IMG/VR virus record: IMGVR_UViG_3300028874_000023
Location: 1-41,020 of that record
DNA length: 41,020 nucleotides
Strand: one strand, 5' to 3'
DNA from: a virus
In this document: piece after piece, positions 7,654-15,674 of the stretch
Numbering within the stretch: the first letter of the stretch is position 1
Layout of the letters: each line of letters opens with the position of its first letter
Made by a program: the position numbers and the translations under genes
Notes under the pieces: generated by a model
What the model was told of the DNA's origin: nothing
Seen by the model: only the letters and a program-made list of their open reading frames with translations
Database searches by the model: none

Positions 7654-8715
7654 TTAAACGCTCATAACAACGACGGAAGACGGATACTGAATGACCGGGC
7701 CGCCGTTGTGACCATCGTGAACCTGGATGGATACCGGAAGGTGATCCTTCGGTACGATGACATGCGTATACGCGCCGGGAGCGTCGTTCGGGTTGTTGGC
7801 GTTGCGTACCATGCGGTACTCACCGACCATCTGACCGCCCGGACGTTTACCGACCACGATTACGGTGTTGTCAGGGATATAAGGCACATACGTACCAGCT
7901 GCATGTCCGTCTGTTCCGTCCGACAAATAACCCTTGTCATACTCAACGATTGTAGGTGCGCCATTCGCAGACAAGACCTGGTTAACCAACTCGAGGTTGT
8001 TGAACGTGATTGCCGCGCCACCAAACTCTACGCGGCGACCGAACAAGTCGCTACTGTTTGAGTTGTTGATAAGATTGTTGGCCGTCTTCATGTTCATGTA
8101 AGCCTTCGCACCAGTGCCAAAGTTTACGCTGTGGCCTCGATGCTTGAGCTTGACCTGACTGAAGTCCCAGAACGGTGTAGCCGATGCCAATGTACCCCAC
8201 GTCGTAGCCGCGCTGTATGTCTGCACGTTATACGAATCCGTTATGACAACGCCGCCAGTTGAAGTCGGCGTACCACCAGTGCTGACCGAATACGTGCCCT
8301 GAAGGACGTTCCAGCCAATAGACTCGATGCGGTCAAGTCGACGCTGAAGCAATCGTACCAGTTGCTCTGTGATCAACTCCGACACGTCAACAGACGCGCC
8401 AAATCGACCTTCTGCGCGGGATACCGACAGGCGATACTCGTCTAATTCGACATACTCGCCGTAAACGCCGGGAGTCACCTCGAACTGATTGATTCCGACC
8501 TGGTCGAGCTTCTGCGGCGAACCGTTATAGCCACGATACTTCTGCAAGCCCTGGAAGTTTTCGAGCTGCTCCCAGATTAGCTTAGCTTCGTTGCGGGTAG
8601 TGATCGGCAAAACATCAAAGATAGGCCGATCCGCCTCTAAACGCGGCAGCAGGTCTTGAGCAATCGCTCGCAGTTCCGCAGCCGTAGGGTATGTGTATGT
8701 ACCAACTATAGGCAT
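7654..8715 (-). CDS. major capsid protein, E-type (HK97 fold)
   Basis: A 353-residue protein resembling the lambda gpE-type capsid family (Phage_cap_E): an N-terminal helical arm (PTAAELRAIAQDLLPRLEA), an extended loop segment, then the long spine helix (VDVSELITEQLVRLLQRR), and a late P-domain-like part ending in beta strands (GPVIQYPSSVVVMSV). Hundreds of copies form the icosahedral shell. It sits between the decoration protein and a small hairpin, downstream of protease and scaffold, as expected. It starts MPIVGTYTYPT with GAAAGGG upstream. Confidence 0.85.
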   Translation of the reverse strand: MPIVGTYTYPTAAELRAIAQDLLPRLEADRPIFDVLPITTRNEAKLIWEQLENFQGLQKYRGYNGSPQKLDQVGINQFEVTPGVYGEYVELDEYRLSVSRAEGRFGASVDVSELITEQLVRLLQRRLDRIESIGWNVLQGTYSVSTGGTPTSTGGVVITDSYNVQTYSAATTWGTLASATPFWDFSQVKLKHRGHSVNFGTGAKAYMNMKTANNLINNSNSSDLFGRRVEFGGAAITFNNLELVNQVLSANGAPTIVEYDKGYLSDGTDGHAAGTYVPYIPDNTVIVVGKRPGGQMVGEYRMVRNANNPNDAPGAYTHVIVPKDHLPVSIQVHDGHNGGPVIQYPSSVVVMSV

Positions 8716-8742
8716 TGTAGTGCCCTTTCTCCCTTGTCAGGG

Positions 8743-9492
8743 TTACGGAATGCGGACAATGCCGCCGTCAGATATGTTTCCGGTCTCGAACTTGCCGCCG
8801 AGACTCGAAATAGACGTTGAATCCAGGCCGGTTAGGTCGGATGTGTAAAACACACCGTTGACATAAACCGGAGCGGTTGTCGTGGTCAAACCGTCTGCAA
8901 TCGGCGGCAAAGATGCCGAGCTGCTACCAAGCGAGATATTGCCGTTCGAGTCTGTAGCAATATCGTACACGGAAATTGCTTTTGCAGTCTGGCTGCCGTC
9001 GGTGTTGCCCGAAGCATAGGGCTTGAATGTCCCCGCCGGTACATTTACGCCAGCTGTGGTCTGAGCAATAGTTACCGTGTTAGTCCCACCAGTTAGCGAT
9101 CCGGCGCCAGTTACGGCAGTAACGGCCTGGTTGCCAAGAGACTCGATGAAAGTGATCGTGTAAGGGCCGCCCGCAGAGCCTGTGACTGTGACATTACCAG
9201 TGCCAACATTGCTAAGAGCGGTAAAAGCAGTCTGCACAGCCGAACCAAGCGCGTTATATGCAATGGCGCTTGTAGTCTGCCCGCCATACGTCAGGGTAAA
9301 CGTACCGCCAGTGTTTCCACTACCAAGGGTCACTGTCTGCACAGCGTTTGTACCAGCCAACTCGCCAAGGATCGTGCCTCGGGCAATCGTCTGGCTTGCG
9401 GCGAATGCTACCGACCGCTGCCGCGCCAAATCGGCGTCATAGACGGGATTCAGCTTCTTTAGCGAAAAATAAATAGATGATTGAGTAGGCAT
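8743..9492 (-). CDS. capsid decoration protein with an inserted Ig-like domain
   Basis: A 249-residue protein. Residues about 30-48 (QTIARGTILGELAGTN) and 150-249 (KPYASGNTDGSQTAKAISVYDI ... PVYVNGVFYTSDL) match the two halves of lambda gpD-like head decoration proteins (HDPD). Between them is a Gly/Thr-rich domain of about 100 residues (VQTVTLGSGNTGGTFTLTYGG ... GPYTITFIESLG) with the pattern of an immunoglobulin-like or fibrous phage domain. Decoration proteins trimerise on the shell surface and stabilise it after expansion, so the insert should face outward. Its start overlaps the protease-scaffold stop by one base. Confidence 0.72.
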   Translation of the reverse strand: MPTQSSIYFSLKKLNPVYDADLARQRSVAFAASQTIARGTILGELAGTNAVQTVTLGSGNTGGTFTLTYGGQTTSAIAYNALGSAVQTAFTALSNVGTGNVTVTGSAGGPYTITFIESLGNQAVTAVTGAGSLTGGTNTVTIAQTTAGVNVPAGTFKPYASGNTDGSQTAKAISVYDIATDSNGNISLGSSSASLPPIADGLTTTTAPVYVNGVFYTSDLTGLDSTSISSLGGKFETGNISDGGIVRIP

Positions 9493-10028
9493 TAGACAGG
9501 TATCTCCTTTGTGAAGTTAATCATTCGCTTGGTGAAGGCTTCGTCTACCTTTTGCTGGTCATTGTTCGCAGCATTCCCGCGCTGGAAGTTAACACCAGCA
9601 GGCACGGAACCGAGAAGGTTGACGTTGTCAAAGTTGGTTAAGTCAAACTCGCTGGTCAGCGAGTGAGGCGTCCGAGCATAGAAAAGCGCTTTGAGCGCTG
9701 TCACTGCAGTGATGTCCGTACCGCTGAAATTGACTGCGCCGTGATTTTCATCGTTGGACGCGGCAATTACATATGCAGACACGATAGCAGCCTCTTCGGC
9801 AGGCAGCGCTTTAGACGCTGCAATTACATTAGCCGCAAAATTTGCGGCCTCGCCTGCTATGCGCTTGTTGCGCTCATTAGCCAATTGAAGGCGCAGTGCC
9901 TTCAGCTCCTCAGTCTCGCTACCCGTCGCGTTCGCGGGCTGCTCAACCGTGGAGGAAAACGTGGTGGATTCGCTTTTCGCTGCAACCCCCCGAATCGCGG
10001 CAATCACTTGGTCAAGTGTTAACGCCAT
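9492..10028 (-). CDS. scaffold protein from an internal start
   Basis: ATG 10028 is in frame with the protease gene (codon 230) and has AAGGAG 9 bases upstream, as strong as any ribosome site here. It would give a 178-residue protein (MALTLDQVIAAIRGV) equal to the scaffold half alone. This copies the lambda C/Nu3 arrangement, in which a short scaffold is made in excess from inside the protease gene. It also explains the low-complexity linker just before it. Confidence 0.68.
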   Translation of the reverse strand: MALTLDQVIAAIRGVAAKSESTTFSSTVEQPANATGSETEELKALRLQLANERNKRIAGEAANFAANVIAASKALPAEEAAIVSAYVIAASNDENHGAVNFSGTDITAVTALKALFYARTPHSLTSEFDLTNFDNVNLLGSVPAGVNFQRGNAANNDQQKVDEAFTKRMINFTKEIPV

Positions 10029-10715
10029 GTTGTTTGTCTCCTTGTTTGGTTGTGTGGCCGGGGTCGCGGCCTGGGTCTGTTCGGACATAAATAACGCCGC
10101 ATCCTGTATCCTTGGACGCGGCGTGAAGGAAATCTCAGAAAGTCGCTTAGAGTCTTTTAGCCAGCCGCACGAAACGCGCTTAACAGGTATAAGCTCGTCT
10201 ATAGCAGCTGGTAGTTTTGCCTTGCCTATCAGGGTTTTACCTACCAGTTTTATGCTCTCAAGGAAAGCGTTTTTGATCGGCTCCCCGTTATGCGCAATCA
10301 TAAACGGCACAGGCTTGAAATCCTTAACGTATTTTTCAGCTTCCTCAAGCGACAAGGAAAAATCCTTGTCAGGGTAAGTGCCGCAGTCGAAGATTTTTCC
10401 TTCGCGGTATACGTACCCATCACGAATATCGGTAGCGTCCCCGAACTCGGCAGGAGCCTCGATATACTCCTTGGTTTCGATGACTTCGACAGGTTCGCCA
10501 AGCGTAACGGCATAGTTATCGCCGATAGTGTACTCAACGCGCCATTTGTCGCTGGTGTCGCCGTCGTTGTCGTAGTCCCAGCACGTCACATATATGACGT
10601 AATCGTCATATATCTCATCTATGTACCCGTAATTGCAATCCTCGCGCCCTTCACCGAACTTGCGCGACAAAGCGGCGGATAAAACATCACGACGCTGGTC
10701 AAAACTTAATGGCAT
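9492..10715 (-). CDS. head maturation protease fused to scaffold
   Basis: A 407-residue protein. Residues 1-75 form a small acidic domain often preceding phage proteases (LSFDQRRDVLSAAL ... DDYVIYVTCWDYDNDGD). Residues about 100-215 form the protease-like part (GKIFDCGTYPDKDFSLSLEEA ... SEISFTPRPRIQDAALF), resembling capsid maturation serine proteases of temperate phages. Residues 230-407 form the scaffold-like part, with an Ala/Glu/Lys-rich helical middle (ETEELKALRLQLANERNKR). The protease trims scaffold and itself during prohead maturation. The linker between the two is Gln/Thr/Ala-rich and marks an internal translation start. It follows the Mu F-like gene by 15 bases. Confidence 0.72.
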   Translation of the reverse strand: MPLSFDQRRDVLSAALSRKFGEGREDCNYGYIDEIYDDYVIYVTCWDYDNDGDTSDKWRVEYTIGDNYAVTLGEPVEVIETKEYIEAPAEFGDATDIRDGYVYREGKIFDCGTYPDKDFSLSLEEAEKYVKDFKPVPFMIAHNGEPIKNAFLESIKLVGKTLIGKAKLPAAIDELIPVKRVSCGWLKDSKRLSEISFTPRPRIQDAALFMSEQTQAATPATQPNKETNNMALTLDQVIAAIRGVAAKSESTTFSSTVEQPANATGSETEELKALRLQLANERNKRIAGEAANFAANVIAASKALPAEEAAIVSAYVIAASNDENHGAVNFSGTDITAVTALKALFYARTPHSLTSEFDLTNFDNVNLLGSVPAGVNFQRGNAANNDQQKVDEAFTKRMINFTKEIPV

Positions 10716-10730
10716 ATGAAACCTCCAAAC

Positions 10731-11369
10731 TCAACCAAACTGATACCCATCAGTCTTGCGAACCAATGAGCAACGGCAATTAGTAAGGCACGGTGTAGCG
10801 CCTGAAGCCGGATAGGTCGGTATAGTATCCGACGTGTAAGGGCCACTGCCAGCAATATCAGGGCAGTTCATGCCGCCGTTGCCCTCGCAGTGATGTGCTC
10901 CATCGTCTAATATCCAGTCGAACTCAGTGCCAACAGGCGACTGCTGCACAAACGCCTGCATAGCAGTAGCACGCAGTTTGTAGGCGTATAAGTCTGCGCG
11001 TGACTTGATCGACGAAGACTTTAACTCGCCGACCTCGTCGGTATATCTGCCTGTTTGGATGTCTGTTGCAAAATCGACCAAGAATCTGTCTTCACCTGCA
11101 CCGATCACTTCACCGCCGATTTCGTCAACTAACGTTACCGAGGATTGGTTAAAATCTGACCCGTTCGCCACACAAGCGCCTATAGCGAGGGCTGCCGAAT
11201 GACCGTCCTTGATCCCGGTAATTATTTGTTCGCGCCACTGTGGTACGGTTGATTGTCCTCCGCATAACAGGTCGGTTTCTCGACCGACCAAGAAAAGCAG
11301 CGCTAAAATAAGCTCTTCTAGATATTCCCGGTCACGCCTTTCGCGATCTTTTTGGTAGTCGTCGGTCAT
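10731..11369 (-). CDS. Mu gpF-like head morphogenesis protein
   Basis: A 212-residue protein with a charged helical N-terminus (DRERRDREYLEELILALL). Its C-terminal pattern is typical of F-like minor head proteins: WILDDGAHHCEGNGGMNCPD, then IPTYPASGATPCLTNCRCSLV, with paired cysteines that may bind metal. These proteins are packaged in small numbers and act with the portal in prohead assembly. Its ATG directly follows the portal stop (TAAATG), so the two are coupled. It is shorter than Mu gpF itself and lacks an obvious extra C-terminal domain. Confidence 0.75.
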   Translation of the reverse strand: MTDDYQKDRERRDREYLEELILALLFLVGRETDLLCGGQSTVPQWREQIITGIKDGHSAALAIGACVANGSDFNQSSVTLVDEIGGEVIGAGEDRFLVDFATDIQTGRYTDEVGELKSSSIKSRADLYAYKLRATAMQAFVQQSPVGTEFDWILDDGAHHCEGNGGMNCPDIAGSGPYTSDTIPTYPASGATPCLTNCRCSLVRKTDGYQFG

Positions 11370-12926
11370 TTACTTGCGCTCGAGTTTCCAAAAATCCCAA
11401 AACGAACGCCTTGACTCGTCAAACTTTATGCTTTTGGTTGAATCATTTGTATTTTTCTTCGTCGCTTCGCTCTGCCTTTGCGCCGCTTCAGCCTGCCAGT
11501 TAGGGCTCCTCGCAGGTACACCAAGGATCGAATCCATATCCGCAAACTGAGACTGATCAAGCTTGTATCCTATCGACGCCGCCGCCGAAGCATCCGCCGC
11601 GAAGTCTCCGGCATCGGTAGCGCCCATGCTAAGGCTTGGGGTTAACTCGACAGCTTCGTCGCCAAAATTGTAGCGCACCAGCGGTCTGAGTATTTCACGT
11701 CGAACCATACGGCAAAGCATGTTGCGCTCGTACAGCTTTATCTGACTGAGGATGTCAGCGTGTGTTTGCGCGCCGGTACCGCTCCCGATCCCAGCCCCCT
11801 GCCCTTCCTCAGTCGCTAACGTCTGCCCTAATATCGCGTTGACTATCTGCCGATCAAATACACTAATCGCCTCTGCGAACGCTTTTCCGCTCTCGTGGTT
11901 GACAGGCAACGCGTTAGCAGTCGCCCCAAACGGGAACGCCGCTACGGAGCCGTTCTGCAACGCGGCCAGCTGGGTGACCATGACCTCCTCGGGCGTCTGT
12001 GCTACGGTATCAACAGTTCCGTCCACGTTAACGACAGGTACAGGCTGCGCGCCCTCCGCCGTTGTTCCATAAATTGCAGAGCCAGCAGACTGAACCAACC
12101 ACTTGAGGTACTCGCCCCAAGTCTGCTGCTTCAACCACCAGCCGTTATAAGCAGGGCGAAGCAGGCTAGTACCGCGCGGGTCTCCGTTGATTGGCCGGTG
12201 CGACAAGATCGCAAACTTGTCACGTGGCAGGATGTTCGGCATCTTTGACGGGTCTGCCAAGACCGATAGCGGCATAACCGGCCAAGCAACGCCTGGGACA
12301 AACCCCATAATGCCTAAAACGTTGTTAAAGTTATCGACTACAAACGCCGTGTTTTCTCGCGCTTTTGTGCGTATGTCACGTAACACCAGCTTGCCGTCGT
12401 TTACGCCGCCTTTTTGTATGTGGTAGATTAACTCACTGATCTTGTTGCCGTACGCAAGCGCCAGCAGCATTTCAAATAGATAATCGTCAAAAGGTCGGTC
12501 TAGGTTATCTAAAACTGATTCGCAAAAGTTGGAAATCTCTTGCGATTTAGGGTCAATGTTCTTTGGAGCTTTCCCGAATCTGCTCTGAACCTGCTCCGAG
12601 TCACGTTTCTCTACCGGGAGCACTTCATAACTGTTTTCAAGGATGCCGACCCGCAGGTCGTTTATGCACTTACTTACAGTCGGATCGTACATCATCCGTT
12701 CGTAAGTATCGCCCCCAAACTCATCTGATAGATCATCGATGTATTGAGGCAGGGTACGTACATAAGGGCCATACCACAACGCCCCAATGGCGGCAACATA
12801 CTCGCGTGTTGGGCTTGCCTTTATCGGCCCTGATATGTTGCCTTCTCCGACAACCGGCGCAATTCCAGGCGATTTCGCGTCAATGTCTGAAAGCGTTTTA
12901 GTTTTGCGCAGGGAGTCAGTTGCCAT
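11370..12926 (-). CDS. portal protein (DUF935/Mu gp29-like)
   Basis: A 518-residue protein of the usual portal length. Characteristic pieces include a YDPTVSKCINDLRVGIL clip-like segment, DDYLFEMLLALAYGNKISELIY, the RGTSLLRPAYNGWWLKQQTWGEYLKWL helix region and QIVNAILGQTLATEEGQG near residue 375. The DUF935 family includes Mu gp29, which forms the dodecameric ring at one capsid vertex through which DNA enters and leaves. It lies between large terminase and the F-like gene, as in Mu-like and many mosaic phages. The C-terminus is basic and aromatic (SFWDFWKLERK). Confidence 0.82.
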   Translation of the reverse strand: MATDSLRKTKTLSDIDAKSPGIAPVVGEGNISGPIKASPTREYVAAIGALWYGPYVRTLPQYIDDLSDEFGGDTYERMMYDPTVSKCINDLRVGILENSYEVLPVEKRDSEQVQSRFGKAPKNIDPKSQEISNFCESVLDNLDRPFDDYLFEMLLALAYGNKISELIYHIQKGGVNDGKLVLRDIRTKARENTAFVVDNFNNVLGIMGFVPGVAWPVMPLSVLADPSKMPNILPRDKFAILSHRPINGDPRGTSLLRPAYNGWWLKQQTWGEYLKWLVQSAGSAIYGTTAEGAQPVPVVNVDGTVDTVAQTPEEVMVTQLAALQNGSVAAFPFGATANALPVNHESGKAFAEAISVFDRQIVNAILGQTLATEEGQGAGIGSGTGAQTHADILSQIKLYERNMLCRMVRREILRPLVRYNFGDEAVELTPSLSMGATDAGDFAADASAAASIGYKLDQSQFADMDSILGVPARSPNWQAEAAQRQSEATKKNTNDSTKSIKFDESRRSFWDFWKLERK

Positions 12927-12931
12927 AAAAA

Positions 12932-14338
12932 TTATCGCGGCGTATATGCCGGGATCCTTGAGTTAACCGCAACCGCTCCGGAGCGACGGGACGTAACTGG
13001 CTTAGTCGTTTCTAGCAGCTTTTGTACGGGCTGCTCCATGGACTGTCGACCGTCGCCATAAACACGAGCCGGGCCTGCAGCTCCCATTCCAGGTACGCAG
13101 TGGGCCAGCCTCCACGCTAAGGCGAGGCTAATTACAGTGTCGTCGTGCATCCCGTCAGGGGCAGACATCGATATTCGACCTGCTGCCGATTTCGAGTATG
13201 CGTATGACTGCAACTCGTTAACCATCACCGCGCATTTATCGCGATCCGGCAGTGTTAACGAATGAGTTTCAAAGGCGACGGCAAGGGCATCTATTAAATC
13301 CGGCTTGCTTGATGCGGTCGTTTCAAAGCCGGTAGCACGGGCCTGGGCCTGTTGCAGCTTTTCCAGCACCACATCACCAACGTTGTTTACCTCGACCAAT
13401 ACGGGGCAGTCGTTGTATCGCTTGAGCATTGAAACGATACGAGCTACCTGCAAATCCCAAGATATGAGGTTAAACCGATCCTGGTAGACAACTCGACGAG
13501 TTGCGCGGTCAATGATCGTCAAAACCGTAAAGTCATTGTATCGCGCCAGGTCAAGGCCAGCAGCGTATAACCGCCGATGTTGCGGCGGTTCCCAGTCACC
13601 AGAGCAACACGCCGGGACGTTTCGGAACACGAGTCCTTCAGCGTCTGCGAACTCTGCAAGGTACTCAACGCGCCAAACCCGATCCGGTTTGTTGAGCCGC
13701 TCATTGTCCAAGTATTCACGGCTCAGGTACGGATTCTGCTCGGACGGAAACTGAAACGATTTGTACCTGGTTTGCAGCTCATCCACGCCAAGCTGAAACG
13801 ATGACCAAAAATGGTTTCGACCTGCCGGTGTCGAGATTAGTACCATGTCGCCGTTAAAGTCAGCCAGCAGCGGGGTAACTACAGACTGCATAACGTCGTC
13901 GGGCACGTATGCCGCCTCGTCAACGATCACCCGATGCGCTTTCCTGCCTCGAATCCCTTTGCCGTCACTGCTGGCGGTTCTCGCCAGCAGTGTGGTTGCA
14001 TATTTGCCGCTCTGCCTGTCTCGAAACTGTATAGACCGAAACGGGGACTCTTTAACGACCGGCTTCAAAGCCTTGATTGCTAGGAGCCTGTCTTTTACCT
14101 CGTCGAATATGATCGTGGTCTGGTCATCAGTCGGGGCTATGAGCATCTGTATCGTGTTGGGATGCTCGAGCATATACAGCGCGATGTCAATCGCCATGCT
14201 CTCGCTCTTGCCCCAACGTCTACCACAAGCCGCAGTCTTAATCTTGGCCGGGCAAAGCAAAAAATCGCTTTGACCGTCTGAATGCGGCGACCAGCCCCAA
14301 ATCCTCTTCGCCAAGTCAAGGCTAATCGGTGTCGCCAC
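12932..14338 (-). CDS. terL: terminase large subunit
   Basis: A 468-residue packaging motor. The ATPase part has Walker A at residues 37-46 (ACGRRWGKSE), Walker B with D140-E141 (HRVIVDEAAYV) and coupling motif ISTPAGR (168-174). The nuclease part has acidic residues D263 (GLDLARYNDF), E316 (VEVNNVG) and D399-D400 (GMHDDTVISLALA). It translocates DNA into the prohead and cuts concatemers. It overlaps the small subunit by 17 bases and is followed by the portal after 5 bases. All motifs are intact. The packaging mode (cos or pac) cannot be read from the sequence alone. Confidence 0.93.
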   Translation of the reverse strand: MATPISLDLAKRIWGWSPHSDGQSDFLLCPAKIKTAACGRRWGKSESMAIDIALYMLEHPNTIQMLIAPTDDQTTIIFDEVKDRLLAIKALKPVVKESPFRSIQFRDRQSGKYATTLLARTASSDGKGIRGRKAHRVIVDEAAYVPDDVMQSVVTPLLADFNGDMVLISTPAGRNHFWSSFQLGVDELQTRYKSFQFPSEQNPYLSREYLDNERLNKPDRVWRVEYLAEFADAEGLVFRNVPACCSGDWEPPQHRRLYAAGLDLARYNDFTVLTIIDRATRRVVYQDRFNLISWDLQVARIVSMLKRYNDCPVLVEVNNVGDVVLEKLQQAQARATGFETTASSKPDLIDALAVAFETHSLTLPDRDKCAVMVNELQSYAYSKSAAGRISMSAPDGMHDDTVISLALAWRLAHCVPGMGAAGPARVYGDGRQSMEQPVQKLLETTKPVTSRRSGAVAVNSRIPAYTPR

Positions 14339-14834
14339 TGGCTTGCGCCTTACCGCTCAGAAACTCGCGCAATTCACTGAGTGCAGCATCGTTTTCCACC
14401 TGGACTTTATCGGTAAACAGTTTGTGAGCGCGACCGACAGCGACAAGCGCCGCCTGTGCGTCATAGAGCTCGACTTCCGTTTCCAATATCTCGCCCTCAC
14501 CGCAGGCCATAACCTTGGTCTTATAGCGTTTTACCAGTTTAAGGTTTTCCCTAGCCCAAGGCGTGGTGACGTCAATTTTCCCTTTATGGTCCACGAAAGC
14601 AGACATGTCGGAATTGGCCTGAGCAGCGAGTCCTATCAGTACCGCATCTGCCGACAATTGCAGTTCAGACAGCCGTTCCTGCACGCGTGCGTGCACGTCA
14701 ATGTTCTCCAAGAGCTGCTGGCCGTAACTATGCGGCGAACCATAACCGGCTAAGCGTGCGGCCCTGGTAGCGTTAAACTTGGCTTCGCCGAGATAATAAT
14801 TGACAAACGCCTCTTGTTTTGAGTTTAGTCCCAT
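14322..14834 (-). CDS. terS: terminase small subunit
   Basis: A 170-residue protein with the terminase_2 pattern: an N-terminal helix-turn-helix (LNSKQEAFVNYYLGEAKFNATRAARLAGYG), a conserved SYGQQLLENIDVHARVQERL segment, then an oligomerisation helix. It recognises packaging DNA and regulates the large subunit's ATPase. It starts 8 bases after the preceding basic gene, with a weak AGGTG ribosome site, and overlaps terL by 17 bases. Length and order are normal. Confidence 0.87.
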   Translation of the reverse strand: MGLNSKQEAFVNYYLGEAKFNATRAARLAGYGSPHSYGQQLLENIDVHARVQERLSELQLSADAVLIGLAAQANSDMSAFVDHKGKIDVTTPWARENLKLVKRYKTKVMACGEGEILETEVELYDAQAALVAVGRAHKLFTDKVQVENDAALSELREFLSGKAQASGDTD

Positions 14835-14842
14835 GTTTGCAC

Positions 14843-15184
14843 CTATACAAGGCAGTGGTCAGGCTTGCGGATAAGTTTAGATTTTCGTTCGGATTCGGTT
14901 AGGGAGTCGAGTGGTGTGACTGTTACGAGTGATCGACCAGAAAAAGGTTTGGCGAAGCTAGGTTGCCTGAGTCCTTGTTTACGCGCATATTCGCGTTTGT
15001 CCCAGTCTACAACGGTGTCGGTTGCCGCTGCGATGACTTTTGCTTCTTGACGTGTGATACGTTCTGCGATTTCGATTACCCGCCTGGATGTGGCAGGGTT
15101 AGTATATCTGCCGTTAAGCTGCCGTTTAATCGCGTTTGAGAGGGCAGTTTTTCGGTTATCGCGTTTTATCCGTGATTTAGGCAT
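14843..15184 (-). CDS. basic protein of unknown function, first late gene
   Basis: A 113-residue, strongly basic protein (MPKSRIKRDNRKTALSNAI) with two likely helices and an Arg/Lys-rich C-terminus. It is the first gene downstream of the predicted late promoter and sits 8 bases before the small terminase. Genes in this slot often encode small nucleases (HNH) or terminase helpers, but no H-N-H motif or cysteine pair is visible. DNA binding is plausible from charge alone. Not recognised. Confidence 0.6.
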   Translation of the reverse strand: MPKSRIKRDNRKTALSNAIKRQLNGRYTNPATSRRVIEIAERITRQEAKVIAAATDTVVDWDKREYARKQGLRQPSFAKPFSGRSLVTVTPLDSLTESERKSKLIRKPDHCLV

Positions 15185-15331
15185 AGTAATTGTTGGCGAT
15201 AAAGAGGGCGCAAAAAGGCGAAACCCGCGGGCGCGGCAGCCATCGGCTCAGGGATATACCGCCCGGCAACGGTCTTATAGGCCAATATGCGATAGACTTG
15301 CAACGCATAATTGACGGTGTACAGTAGTTAT

Positions 15332-15359
15332 ATTATACCAGCGTCTCAAATAAATACAA
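15332..15359 (-). promoter_or_regulatory. candidate late promoter (leftward)
   Basis: On the minus strand, an extended -10 TGGTATAAT (TATAAT at 15337-15332) is preceded by a 16-base spacer and a weak -35 TTGTAT (15359-15354). It would drive the head-tail operon from 15184 onward. The weak -35 but strong extended -10 fits a promoter that needs an activator. About 150 bases separate it from the first late gene; I see nothing else there. Confidence 0.5.
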
Positions 15360-15385
15360 TATCCGTGAAAATATTTTTTATTTTT

Positions 15386-15413
15386 GTTTGTCAACATATT
15401 AATGTTGACAAAC
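15386..15413. promoter_or_regulatory. perfect 12-bp inverted repeat, candidate operator
   Basis: Arms GTTTGTCAACAT (15386-15397) and ATGTTGACAAAC (15402-15413) are exact inverse complements around a 4-base centre. The right arm contains the -35 of the rightward promoter, and the left arm faces the late promoter about 30 bases away. A dimeric regulator bound here would block the rightward promoter and could touch the late promoter. The sequence differs from the TATAAAC operators of the repressor switch. Confidence 0.7.
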
Positions 15414-15433
15414 GCATTAACACCTGCTATAAT
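15405..15433 (+). promoter_or_regulatory. perfect-consensus sigma70 promoter (rightward)
   Basis: TTGACA (15405-15410), a 17-base spacer and TATAAT (15428-15433) match the consensus completely. It points at the excisionase-like gene at 15474. The -35 lies in one arm of the perfect palindrome, implying tight repression. Confidence 0.85.
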
Positions 15434-15473
15434 AAAGCATCGATAACAGAAAAGCTGGAGGCGGAATTAGTCA

Positions 15474-15674
15474 ATGCCGCGTGATAAGCCGAACGACGAG
15501 CTGACAGTTCCGCAAGCATCGGAACTATCGAAACGATCTCAGAACGGGATTAGGAAGTTAATATACGACAAATGTATATTAGCTCGGCGTCCCGGTCGAG
15601 AATACTTAGTTGATCGCAATAGCCTGTTACAATACCTTTCGTCGCCCCGTGTTCGTGGCCCACGGAAGAAGTGA
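15474..15674 (+). CDS. excisionase/MerR-type small DNA-binding protein
   Basis: A 66-residue protein with a winged helix-turn-helix of the excisionase (HTH_17/MerR-like) kind: LTVPQASELSKRSQNGIRKLI is the helix-turn-helix, and GREYLVDRNSLLQYL the wing and last helix. GGAGG lies 12 bases before ATG. It is the only plus-strand gene between the early and late blocks and has its own repressible perfect promoter. It could be the recombination directionality factor, a late-gene regulator, or both. The IS200-type right end begins right at its stop codon. The RGPRKK ending looks natural, so the protein is probably intact. Confidence 0.7.
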   Translation: MPRDKPNDELTVPQASELSKRSQNGIRKLIYDKCILARRPGREYLVDRNSLLQYLSSPRVRGPRKK

